NCBI GenBank assembly: GCA_902615425.1
Contig: CACMPD010000002.1
Location: 62,001-126,000 of the forward strand
Direction: 5' to 3'
Source of the DNA: an uncultured Pelagibacteraceae bacterium
GTDB taxonomy: Bacteria; Pseudomonadota; Alphaproteobacteria; Pelagibacterales; Pelagibacteraceae
Length of the DNA: 64,000 nt
The notes under the pieces are model-generated. The model was not told where the DNA came from. It saw nothing but the letters and a program-made list of their open reading frames with translations, and ran no database searches. The stretch's first letter is position 1. Each line of letters opens with the position of its first letter. Of the stretch, positions 46,528 through 54,659 are shown piece by piece. The translations under genes were made by a program, and so were the position numbers.

Positions 46528-47111
46528 TGAAAACAATCGGTTTAATACCTTCGATTATAGAACATAGAAACTCAAATCATTTAACAGTTGATTATAAGCT
46601 GATAATTTTTATCGAAAAATGTTTTCCAAAACATCACCTAAAAATTTTAACTGGAGTCGAAAAAAAAAATAAATTGGATTATGTTATATCTATTGGTAGC
46701 AATGATATTTTAACAATAAAAAATACAAAGTCTAATAAACTGAGAAAAAAATTAGATGACTATTATTTCAGCTATTCTTTAAAAAAAGATATTCCTTTTA
46801 TAGGGATTTGTTATGGAGCTCAATATATTGCAAATTTTTTTAAATCAAAAATAATAAAAAAAAAGAACCATACTAAAAAAAAACACAAAATCTATTTTAA
46901 CAAATCCTCAAAAACTCTAAACGTAAATAGCTATCATGACTACTCAATTGTAAAATTAGGAAAAAAATTAAATGTGATTGCATATACAAAAGATGGTTCT
47001 ATCGAGGCTTTTCGTCATGAAAAAAAAAAAATTCTTGGAATAATGTGGCATCCCGAAAGATATAATCGAATAAAAAATTTTGATATCAAATTTATCAAAA
47101 AATATATATGA
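46527..47111 (+). CDS. Gamma-glutamyl-CDP-amidate hydrolase-like (class I GATase, Cj1417 type)
   Basis: 194 residues. Peptidase C26/GATase1 fold: SIGSNDIL at 55-62, nucleophile Cys95 in GICYGAQ, and His175 and Glu177 in MWHPER. Cj1417 of C. jejuni removes glutamate from gamma-glutamyl-CDP-amidate, leaving CDP-phosphoramidate. It overlaps the glutamine-kinase-like gene by one base and the cytidylyltransferase-like gene by 4 nt. A stand-alone hydrolase of another gamma-glutamyl compound would be the alternative, but the operon argues for this pathway. Confidence 0.8.
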   Translation: MKTIGLIPSIIEHRNSNHLTVDYKLIIFIEKCFPKHHLKILTGVEKKNKLDYVISIGSNDILTIKNTKSNKLRKKLDDYYFSYSLKKDIPFIGICYGAQYIANFFKSKIIKKKNHTKKKHKIYFNKSSKTLNVNSYHDYSIVKLGKKLNVIAYTKDGSIEAFRHEKKKILGIMWHPERYNRIKNFDIKFIKKYI

Positions 47112-47851
47112 ACTTTATAGTATTAGCATCAGGGAGAGGCTCGAGATTAAATATTTTAACCAAAAAAAAACCTAAGTGTCTGACAGAAATTAAAAATAAA
47201 AAAACTCTGCTAGATTTTATTGTTGAAAACTTTAATAATAACGATAATAAAATAATATCAATAGGCTATAAATCAAATTTAATCACAAAACATCTTTCAG
47301 ATAAAAGTGTGATTTTTGTCAAAAACAAAAATTTTCTTAGTACAAATATGACAGAGTCTCTAATGCTATGTAAAAAAAAATTAAAAAAAAAAGATTTAAT
47401 TATTGTGTATAGTGATATCTATTTTGACCAAGTGATTATAAAAAAAATTAGAAAATTAAAAGGTAATATAATTGCATTAAATTCCAATTGGTTGAATTCA
47501 TGGAAACAGAGGTATTTGTCTTTAAAGAAAATAAAAGAAGATGCTGAAAATTGTGTTGTTTCAAAAGGAAAAATTAAAAAAATTGGACATAAAATTGGAA
47601 AAAAATTACCAAAATACCAGTTTATGGGAATTATAAAAATTGAATATAAAACTTTTAGTAAACTTGAAAATTTTTATAAAAGATTAAAAAATAAAAAAAT
47701 TAGCATGACACACTTTTTAAACGAATCAATAAAATTTAATATAACTAATTATAAATATTTTGACTGTAAAAATTATTGGTATGAGGTAGATAATATTTCA
47801 GATTTGAATTATTTAAAAAAAATGTTTAATCAACATAGCTATCTTAACTGA
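47108..47851 (+). CDS. CTP:phosphoglutamine cytidylyltransferase-like (Cj1416 type)
   Basis: 247 residues. LicC-like nucleotidyltransferase: LASGRGSRLNILTKKKPKCL at 6-25, then TNMTESLMLC and VYSDIYFD (metal Asp). This family adds CMP to small phosphorylated compounds; Cj1416 does so to L-glutamine phosphate. It overlaps the hydrolase gene by 4 nt and its 3' end overlaps the convergent methyltransferase by 13 bp. A phosphocholine or aminoethylphosphonate cytidylyltransferase is the alternative; no choline or phosphonate gene is nearby. Confidence 0.8.
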   Translation: MNFIVLASGRGSRLNILTKKKPKCLTEIKNKKTLLDFIVENFNNNDNKIISIGYKSNLITKHLSDKSVIFVKNKNFLSTNMTESLMLCKKKLKKKDLIIVYSDIYFDQVIIKKIRKLKGNIIALNSNWLNSWKQRYLSLKKIKEDAENCVVSKGKIKKIGHKIGKKLPKYQFMGIIKIEYKTFSKLENFYKRLKNKKISMTHFLNESIKFNITNYKYFDCKNYWYEVDNISDLNYLKKMFNQHSYLN

Positions 47852-48645
47852 GCTAGATAAGCTACATTATCATAAGGCACCTCAACAAAATCAGTTTTCA
47901 AAAAATTTACGTAATTTGTTATAGATTTAATAATTTGTTTAAAGTGACTATTATTTTGACAGTTTCTTTTTAACGTTCCGTGTGAATTCCAAGCTTTTAT
48001 AAAATCTTTTTTATCAATTTTAATAGAAAAACTTTGTGTTATTTTTTCAACATTTTTAAATGACTTTTCTTTTTTTATTATGGTTCTATAATCAAATCTC
48101 CTATCTCCGTAATTATAATTTGGTAAATGAGATTTTATAATTTTCTCTATTGCTCTTTGATGTACGTTGTTTAAGTTTCTGTGATTCCACATACAACAAA
48201 AGTAACCTTTTTTTATTAATATTCTTCGAATTTCTGTAAAGGCTTTTTTATAATTAACAGTATTAAAAGATGACCCAAAAAAAGTACAGTAAACACTATT
48301 AGATTTTAATGTAGTATTTTCACCTGTGCCGCTTGACCAATTAACATTTGAAAATTTTTTTGTATTTTTTTCTCCATAAAATCTCATGTAACTATTTGGC
48401 TCAATAGAATTTACAATCATCTTATTTTCACAGAGTAATTTTGTTAATTTCCCAGTGCCTGCTCCAATATCAGCTACGGGGTAATTTTCTTTGCATTTAA
48501 TCTTTTTTAAAATTTTTTTAATTAGTTTTTTTGAATAGTCTGCTCTTAGATCATAGTGTTTAGCTAATGTAGTGTAGTCCCAATTTGTTTTTATGTTTTT
48601 CTGTTTCATCCTATTAGCATTAATTCCTAATGAATAATTTTTCAA
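47839..48645 (-). CDS. Class I SAM-dependent methyltransferase (Cj1419/Cj1420-like position)
   Basis: 268 residues. Motif I VADIGAGTGKLTKLL near residue 57-70, SIEPNSYM for strand 2, and the SSGTGENTTLKSNSV post-motif stretch place it in the Methyltransf_11/25 group. It lies 5 bp after the CDP-phosphoramidate-kinase-like gene on the same strand. The setting suggests the O-methylation step of phosphoramidate, by analogy with the two C. jejuni methyltransferases, but substrate cannot be read from sequence. Confidence 0.75.
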   Translation of the reverse strand: MKNYSLGINANRMKQKNIKTNWDYTTLAKHYDLRADYSKKLIKKILKKIKCKENYPVADIGAGTGKLTKLLCENKMIVNSIEPNSYMRFYGEKNTKKFSNVNWSSGTGENTTLKSNSVYCTFFGSSFNTVNYKKAFTEIRRILIKKGYFCCMWNHRNLNNVHQRAIEKIIKSHLPNYNYGDRRFDYRTIIKKEKSFKNVEKITQSFSIKIDKKDFIKAWNSHGTLKRNCQNNSHFKQIIKSITNYVNFLKTDFVEVPYDNVAYLAQLR

Positions 48646-48650
48646 TAAAA

Positions 48651-49076
48651 TTAAATACTAAAGATATTTTTAGAAAAGTTTTCAAAAGTTTCACATTTAA
48701 ATTTTGGTTGTTTAATATGTATTCCAACAATATTTTTTTTATTTGCTAATTTTCGATTAATTTTATTTTTTGAACCCAGAACATTAACAACTCTGATTTT
48801 GTTCTTTTTTGCTTTTAGAAAATGATTTAAGTCTAGAAAAACACTTGAAATAATTGGATAATATCCATTTTTGATTGCAATTTTAGCCAATCCAAGTTTT
48901 CTCTTATTTGATTTGATTCTATCAGATTTGCTGTATCCAAGATCAAAACTAATAAATCTTCGAACTTCATCACCATCAATAATAAATGGGTTTTTTATTT
49001 TTTTTGAAATTTTTTTAGATAGATAAGTTTTACCAGAGCCCGACAATCCAAATAGCCACAACCCTTTATAAATCAT
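48651..49076 (-). CDS. CDP-phosphoramidate kinase-like protein (APS-kinase fold, Cj1415 type)
   Basis: 141 residues. P-loop GLSGSGKT at 10-17, IDGDEVRRF, and DLGYSKSDRIKSNKR follow the APS-kinase pattern; the C-terminus is shorter than in CysC (about 170-200). Cj1415 of C. jejuni has this fold but phosphorylates the 3'-OH of cytidine diphosphoramidate. SAR11 bacteria are known to lack assimilatory sulfate reduction, so an ordinary APS kinase would be out of place. It forms an operon with the methyltransferase at 47839. Truncation at the 3' end may be real or reflect a compact variant. Confidence 0.75.
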   Translation of the reverse strand: MIYKGLWLFGLSGSGKTYLSKKISKKIKNPFIIDGDEVRRFISFDLGYSKSDRIKSNKRKLGLAKIAIKNGYYPIISSVFLDLNHFLKAKKNKIRVVNVLGSKNKINRKLANKKNIVGIHIKQPKFKCETFENFSKNIFSI

Positions 49077-49141
49077 AAATATATCCTTTATAGGTTAATA
49101 TAAATTTCATTTTTTTAAATATAGAAAAATTGAAGTTTAAT

Positions 49142-50866
49142 CTAGTTATTAAAATTTAATTTAAATGAATATGCATTATTGAATTTTAAATTTATCTCCT
49201 CTATATTTTTTTTATCTAACTCACAGTTTTGTACTATTTTGAAAATTTTTTCTTTAGCATCTTTTGAACTAGAAAAACCCCGAGCATAAATTATGGAATT
49301 TCCAAATAATTTAAACCAAGAAATTTGTCCACATATGTCATAGGGTTTATAAAACCTTGAATAATCACTATACATAGTATCAATCAATATATTATTATTG
49401 TTGCCACTAAATATGAAATCTTTTTTTTCATCTAAAATCCAAATTCTATACTTATCATCATATTGAGTTATATCTTTTATTTCTTTTGAAAGTTGACTCA
49501 ATATTTTAGTTTTATCAAATTTAAGAATTGGGTTATTTATTTGTCCGATGTACCAAAGAAATGAGGAAAGAACAATCATGTAGACAATTAAACAATAACT
49601 TATTAAACTAAGGAGCTTTCTTATTTTTAAATTATTCTTAAATAAATTATTTAAAAAAATTAATATCGCTAAAACACCTATTAAATTATATATATTTTTT
49701 GCATTCTCATAATTATTAAATTTCATTAAAATTATTACTAATAAAGAAATAATTATAGTAACTAAATATACATAAACTTTTTGTGAGAATGTTAAATTAA
49801 TAATTAGTGTAGTTGAAAAAATAATAATAGTTATAAATGGTAGTATAAATGAATGACCACCATATAAAAGGTCGCCTCCAAGCATAAATTTATTATAACT
49901 AATAATTTGGGGTAAATAGAATACTAATAATAATGAAGTTATAATTATAGTATAATTTTCAATATTATTTTTTAATTGAGTATTATTGTTTTTCATTGAA
50001 ATTAAATTGAAAAAAATAACCATTACAACAAAAAATAGTGTTCCCATTGGAAGATATATTTTAAAGTACTCTCTTTGACCCCAAACATCATGGATTAAAA
50101 GCCCTGCTGTCTTTAGGAGGGTATATAAGATTATATTTGTATCGTACCCGATAAATTTACCCATTATGAAGTCTATTATTAGTATTATTATTATCGCTTT
50201 AATAACTTCTAAATTTAATTTCATAAATTTGTTTTTAAGTTGCGATAACTTTATCAAGTAAATTATATAACTTGTATAAATGAAGAGCGCCGCATAAATG
50301 TGACCTTGCCAACTTATAAAAATTATACCTAAAAGAAAAAAATTTAAAAAAATTTTGTTAAAATCTAAAATTTTTGACTGAAAATTTTCAATCATATTTT
50401 TTAAAACTAATAAATACAATGGTATCGCAATGTAGCTTGAATGCATTGATACCATTTGTTGAGTTACATATTTGCTAAACAAAAATAAAAAAAAACATAA
50501 CAAATAACCACTCAAGTTTTCATTTAAGATTAAATTTGTTATTTTTAATAAGAAAATGACCGAAAAAAACATTGTTAAATGAAATAAAATTAAAAAAGTT
50601 AAATTTGCGTCTACAAATAATTGTAATAAAAAAATTGGAATTATAGTTGCCCATCTTCTTAAATAATATGTGTCCTGAAAATGTTCACTAAAATATTCTA
50701 AATTTAGTGCCGTTCCAAAATAGAACCATTTATCAATTTCACCTAAACCTATCTGAATCCACCAAACTGGGTAAAAATAATTTTTTAAAATTATTAAAAT
50801 TAATGAAAATAGAATGAATATCCTATATTTTTTACCAAAAAAAATTTCACTCAATAAACTTTTCAT
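49142..50866 (-). CDS. Multispanning membrane protein, unknown (possible polymerase or GT-C transferase)
   Basis: 574 residues, about twelve hydrophobic segments from 15 to 450, then a soluble tail of about 120 residues with RIWILDEKKDF and a Cys pair. No family recognised. The topology resembles the protein at 22116-23585 and polysaccharide polymerases or GT-C glycosyltransferases. In this island it could polymerise or decorate the glycan, but nothing in the sequence proves it. It begins 75 bp from the divergent aminotransferase. Confidence 0.6.
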   Translation of the reverse strand: MKSLLSEIFFGKKYRIFILFSLILIILKNYFYPVWWIQIGLGEIDKWFYFGTALNLEYFSEHFQDTYYLRRWATIIPIFLLQLFVDANLTFLILFHLTMFFSVIFLLKITNLILNENLSGYLLCFFLFLFSKYVTQQMVSMHSSYIAIPLYLLVLKNMIENFQSKILDFNKIFLNFFLLGIIFISWQGHIYAALFIYTSYIIYLIKLSQLKNKFMKLNLEVIKAIIIILIIDFIMGKFIGYDTNIILYTLLKTAGLLIHDVWGQREYFKIYLPMGTLFFVVMVIFFNLISMKNNNTQLKNNIENYTIIITSLLLVFYLPQIISYNKFMLGGDLLYGGHSFILPFITIIIFSTTLIINLTFSQKVYVYLVTIIISLLVIILMKFNNYENAKNIYNLIGVLAILIFLNNLFKNNLKIRKLLSLISYCLIVYMIVLSSFLWYIGQINNPILKFDKTKILSQLSKEIKDITQYDDKYRIWILDEKKDFIFSGNNNNILIDTMYSDYSRFYKPYDICGQISWFKLFGNSIIYARGFSSSKDAKEKIFKIVQNCELDKKNIEEINLKFNNAYSFKLNFNN

Positions 50867-50941
50867 TTAAACAAATTAATAAATTAATTAACATAACTTT
50901 TTTGAATTTAATATATATAATGGTAAAAGGCTTTTTATAAA

Positions 50942-52021
50942 ATGATACCCTTATCTGAACCTAAAATAACATCAGCAGATATTAGATATGTTACAGATCA
51001 ATTAAAATCAAACTTTTTTGGACCAGGAAAAACAAATGAGGAATTTTCAAAAAAATTAGCAAAAATTACAAATAGAAAGTTTGCAATTACATTATCAAGT
51101 GGCACAGTAGCATTGACAATTGCCGCTTTGGCGATTGGGTTAAAAAAAAATGATGAAATTATTATTCCTTGTTATGGAGTTTTTTCAGTAATAAATGCTT
51201 TTGCTACGATTGGTCTAGATATTAAATTATGTGATATCAATCCAGAAAATGGTTCAATGGATGCAAGAAAATTAGAAAAATTAATTTCCAAAAAAACGAA
51301 AGCTGTTTGTTTTATAAGCTTTTTAGGTAATATTGGGGAAGATCTAAACAGAGTAGTAAGCATATGTAAAAAAAAGAAAATTTTATTGATTCACGATGGA
51401 GCTTGGTGTCTTGGAAGAAAAATTAAAAAAAAAATTGGATGTAGCCAAGGAGATATCTCGATTACAAGTTTTAGTGTACCTAAAATAGTAACCACAGGTC
51501 AAGGTGGTGCAATTATGACAAACTCTCGCAGAATAAGAGACAGAGTTATGGGTTTGATTGATCAAGGAGATAAAAACTGGAGAAAAAAAAATAATATTAA
51601 TTCAATAGGTTCAAATCTAAGACTATCAGATCTTAATGCATCATTTGGTCTTTCACAATTATCTAGAATAAATCTCAGCCATAAAATCAGAAGAAAAAAT
51701 TTTAAATTATTAAATAGATTACTGAATGATAGATTAATTAAAACTCTTGATAATGATTATTCATTTCAAAATGTTATATTAGCAAAAGAAAAAAATAAAA
51801 TTATTAAGTTCTTAAGGAGTAAAAAAATATTAGCAACTAATCAATATAATTTGTATTCAAAATTAAATTTCTATAAGAAAAAATATAATAGATTAAAATT
51901 TCCAGGAGGTGAACTTTGGGCTTCAAGGGCAGTTTACTTACCTTTTGGTATCGCTATGAAAAAAAAATCAATAATATATACTGCAAATTTAACAAATAAA
52001 ATTTTAAAAAATCTTTCTTAA
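50942..52021 (+). CDS. DegT/DnrJ/EryC1 nucleotide-sugar aminotransferase (perosamine-synthetase-like)
   Basis: 359 residues. Starts IPLSEPKI, with TLSSGTVALTIAALAIG, Asp152 in IHDGAWCLG and PLP Lys181 in SFSVPKIVTTGQGG. The family installs an amino group on a 4-keto (or 3-keto) nucleotide sugar. It is a second such enzyme besides WecE and sits 9 bp before a sugar N-formyltransferase gene, so an N-formylated amino sugar is the likely product. Substrate base and position unknown. Confidence 0.85.
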   Translation: MIPLSEPKITSADIRYVTDQLKSNFFGPGKTNEEFSKKLAKITNRKFAITLSSGTVALTIAALAIGLKKNDEIIIPCYGVFSVINAFATIGLDIKLCDINPENGSMDARKLEKLISKKTKAVCFISFLGNIGEDLNRVVSICKKKKILLIHDGAWCLGRKIKKKIGCSQGDISITSFSVPKIVTTGQGGAIMTNSRRIRDRVMGLIDQGDKNWRKKNNINSIGSNLRLSDLNASFGLSQLSRINLSHKIRRKNFKLLNRLLNDRLIKTLDNDYSFQNVILAKEKNKIIKFLRSKKILATNQYNLYSKLNFYKKKYNRLKFPGGELWASRAVYLPFGIAMKKKSIIYTANLTNKILKNLS

Positions 52022-52030
52022 TTAAATAAT

Positions 52031-52768
52031 GTGATAAAACAAAAAATAATTTTTTTTGGTACAGGAAAAAAAAGTAAAAAATGTTTGAAATATTTATATG
52101 AAAATTTTAAAAAAATTAAAATAATTTGTCTTTGTCCAAATTTTTATGAAAAAAAAAGTAATAAATTAAATGAAACTATTCAATATGCCAAAAATAAAAA
52201 TATTAAAATTTTAAATCTTAGCCAAGTTCAAAATATAAGATTTGATTTAGGCATTAGTTACTTATACGATAAGATTTTCAGTAATAAATTATTAAGTATT
52301 CCAAGAAAGGGAATTGTTAATTTACATTTAGGACCCCTTCCTATGTACAAGGGGTCATATTCTGTTTATCATGCAATCAACAACTTATCTAAATCTAATA
52401 ATCATAATTTTGGAGTAACACTTCATTATGTAGTATCGAAAGTTGATAATGGTCCAATTATAGATTTAACCAATATACCTATTCTGAAAAACGATACAGC
52501 TTTTACTCTTTATAATCGGTCTATAAATGAATTGTACCCACTTTTTAAAAGAAACATAAGATCTATTTTAGAAACAAAAAATAAAGTTAGTGCAAAAAAG
52601 CAAAGTAAAATTGGAAAATTTTATAAAAGAACTAAAATTAATCACAAGATTAATATTAAGCTCAATGAAAAAGAATTATATAATAAGATTCGTGCTCTTA
52701 CCTTTAGAGGAAAAGATAAACCATATTTTATTCTTAAAAAAAGAAAAATTTATTTAATAATGAAATAA
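52031..52768 (+). CDS. Sugar N-formyltransferase (methionyl-tRNA formyltransferase fold)
   Basis: 245 residues from a GTG at 52031 (no ATG fits). The formyl-tetrahydrofolate transferase core is plain: IVNLHLGPLPMYKGS with Asn97 and His99, and SKVDNGPII with Asp139, the catalytic triad of the family. It lacks tRNA-binding C-terminal length, so it is not Fmt. Known relatives formylate Qui4N, Fuc4N or perosamine on nucleotide sugars. The adjacent aminotransferase, and the dTDP-Fuc4N block at 38638-41563, give amino-sugar substrates. Confidence 0.85.
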   Translation: MIKQKIIFFGTGKKSKKCLKYLYENFKKIKIICLCPNFYEKKSNKLNETIQYAKNKNIKILNLSQVQNIRFDLGISYLYDKIFSNKLLSIPRKGIVNLHLGPLPMYKGSYSVYHAINNLSKSNNHNFGVTLHYVVSKVDNGPIIDLTNIPILKNDTAFTLYNRSINELYPLFKRNIRSILETKNKVSAKKQSKIGKFYKRTKINHKINIKLNEKELYNKIRALTFRGKDKPYFILKKRKIYLIMK

Positions 52769-52780
52769 ATTTTAATAATC

Positions 52781-54115
52781 ATGAAAAATTATAAATTTTC
52801 TATAGTTATAGCCTCAAAAAATTCCTATCCATATATTGTAGGAACTATTGAGTCATTAAAAAAACAGATATATAAAAATTTTGAAGTGATTGTAATTGAT
52901 TGTTTATCAAAAGATAAAACAATTGAGTATTTGAGAGATCAAAACAAATTTTTAAATATAAAGATATTTTCTGAGCCTGATGATGGTATTTCTGACGGTT
53001 TCAACAAAGGACTTTCAAAAACCACAGGAGACATAATCGGTTTACTATCTACAGATGAGAGATATTTTGATGAAACTCTATTAAAAGTTAATGATTGGTA
53101 TTCAAAGTATCCAGAAAAAGCTCTGATATCAGGATCTTGTAATATGATAAGTAAAGAGGGCATATTTTTGTATAATCACAAAAATGAAAACATGAATTTT
53201 CATAATCATATTAAATCAAGAAAAGTTCCAGCAATTGCAACTGTTTTTTTTAACAAGAATATTTTAAGTGATGATTTATATTACAACATTTCACAAAAAA
53301 CAGTTCCTGATTATGAATTTTGGGCAAGAGTTTTTTTAAAACACAGCGAAAATAAATTTATGTGGATGAATGATCCAATTGTTGAAGCTATTGAAGATGA
53401 AATTTCTATGAGTAAAAATTTTAGATTTTTTGATCAGATGACATTAGATAAGATCGAATATTTTAATAATTTTTATATAAAAAATAAGAATAATCCAGCT
53501 TTTAAGGAACTTGATCCAAATACTTGTAGAGCTGAAATTTGTATGTGGGCAGCAGAAAGTTTAAAGGCAATTAAAACCGACAAAAATATAATTTGTAAAT
53601 TTTTACAAATGTCAAATAAATATCAATTGAAAAATACAAGATTAAAGAATTTTATAGAAATTAATCAAAATTATTATTTCCATAACGATAATATTTTTTT
53701 TTCAGATAATCCTAAAAAATATAAAGTAGTTAAAAAACTAAATTATGTAAGCAAAAAAATTTTAGGCAACGATTCAAATCCATGGGGTTATAGAGAATTA
53801 CTCACTATTCAAAAGACGATTTTATTGAAATTTTATTTAAATAAATATTTTCAAAAATTGATTAATTTGAAAAATTTTTATTCAATTAAGATCACTTTCG
53901 AAATTTTCTCTGGATCAATTGGTATTTCACAAATTTTTGATAATAAACTTTTAAATGAAATTATCTATAACAGAACAAATAATCAAATTTTATTAGAAAC
54001 AGTCTTTCCATTAAAAGAACCATCATCAATTAAAATTCCTTTAATGATCAGGAATGCTGGAGACTCTAATTCAAAATACGAAATAAAAAGTATAGAATTA
54101 ATTTACGGAAGCTGA
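52781..54115 (+). CDS. Family 2 glycosyltransferase with C-terminal extension
   Basis: 444 residues. GT2 domain 1-220: IVIASKNSYPYIVGTIESL, SEPDDGISDGFNKGL, and STDERYFD with an acidic pair. The remaining about 220 residues are beta-rich with no clear family; the last 80 residues may be a carbohydrate-binding-like or sandwich fold. It follows the N-formyltransferase by 12 bp. It would transfer a sugar to the growing glycan; donor unknown. Confidence 0.8.
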   Translation: MKNYKFSIVIASKNSYPYIVGTIESLKKQIYKNFEVIVIDCLSKDKTIEYLRDQNKFLNIKIFSEPDDGISDGFNKGLSKTTGDIIGLLSTDERYFDETLLKVNDWYSKYPEKALISGSCNMISKEGIFLYNHKNENMNFHNHIKSRKVPAIATVFFNKNILSDDLYYNISQKTVPDYEFWARVFLKHSENKFMWMNDPIVEAIEDEISMSKNFRFFDQMTLDKIEYFNNFYIKNKNNPAFKELDPNTCRAEICMWAAESLKAIKTDKNIICKFLQMSNKYQLKNTRLKNFIEINQNYYFHNDNIFFSDNPKKYKVVKKLNYVSKKILGNDSNPWGYRELLTIQKTILLKFYLNKYFQKLINLKNFYSIKITFEIFSGSIGISQIFDNKLLNEIIYNRTNNQILLETVFPLKEPSSIKIPLMIRNAGDSNSKYEIKSIELIYGS

Positions 54116-54118
54116 TTA

Positions 54119-54658
54119 TCATTTTTTGCATTCTACATTTAGATTAAACAAAATTCCTTTAGCTTTATCCATATGAGGGTAATATGCTTGTGAATAATCG
54201 TCTACATTACTATGTTCTGTTTGCCTCCAATCCCAGTTTTTAATTTTTCTAAATTTGTTTTTAATTAATATTTTTTTTAAATAGTCAAAATCAAAAATTA
54301 TTTTATGATAAATACTTTTTTTGCCCAATGGCCATTTTCCATATATAGTTCCTAAAAGTTTATCTAATTTTAATTTTTTATTTTGGTACAATAAGCTAAT
54401 AATTTTAAAATTTGGAACAGATAATCTCAAAATACCATCTTTCTTAAGAACTCTTCGCCATTCTTTTAGTACCACATTTATTTCGTCAACGTCAAAATAC
54501 TCCAGGACTTGACACGCATAGATTAAATCAGCGCTATTGTTCTTAAAGCATGAAAGATTTTTTACATTTCTTTTATAGTCAATATGTTTAAAATTAGCTA
54601 AATCTACATGAATAAAACCAGGTATATATCTTTTACCACAACCAAGGTGCAACTTCAT
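54119..54658 (-). CDS. Class I SAM-dependent methyltransferase (small, surface-glycan type)
   Basis: 179 residues. LHLGCGKRYIPGFIHVDL at the start is the predicted SAM-methyltransferase motif I of the group often found in LPS and O-antigen clusters; VLEYFDVDEI and RVLKKDGIL follow. It lies on the opposite strand from the preceding GT2 (3 bp apart, convergent) and 1 bp after the dehydrogenase. Probably methylates a sugar or a lipid carrier. Confidence 0.8.
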   Translation of the reverse strand: MKLHLGCGKRYIPGFIHVDLANFKHIDYKRNVKNLSCFKNNSADLIYACQVLEYFDVDEINVVLKEWRRVLKKDGILRLSVPNFKIISLLYQNKKLKLDKLLGTIYGKWPLGKKSIYHKIIFDFDYLKKILIKNKFRKIKNWDWRQTEHSNVDDYSQAYYPHMDKAKGILFNLNVECKK

Positions 54659-54659
54659 T

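Noticed and set aside
52031-52768. Methionyl-tRNA formyltransferase (fmt)
   Set aside because: Too short, lacks the C-terminal tRNA-binding domain, and sits in a sugar cluster beside an aminotransferase.
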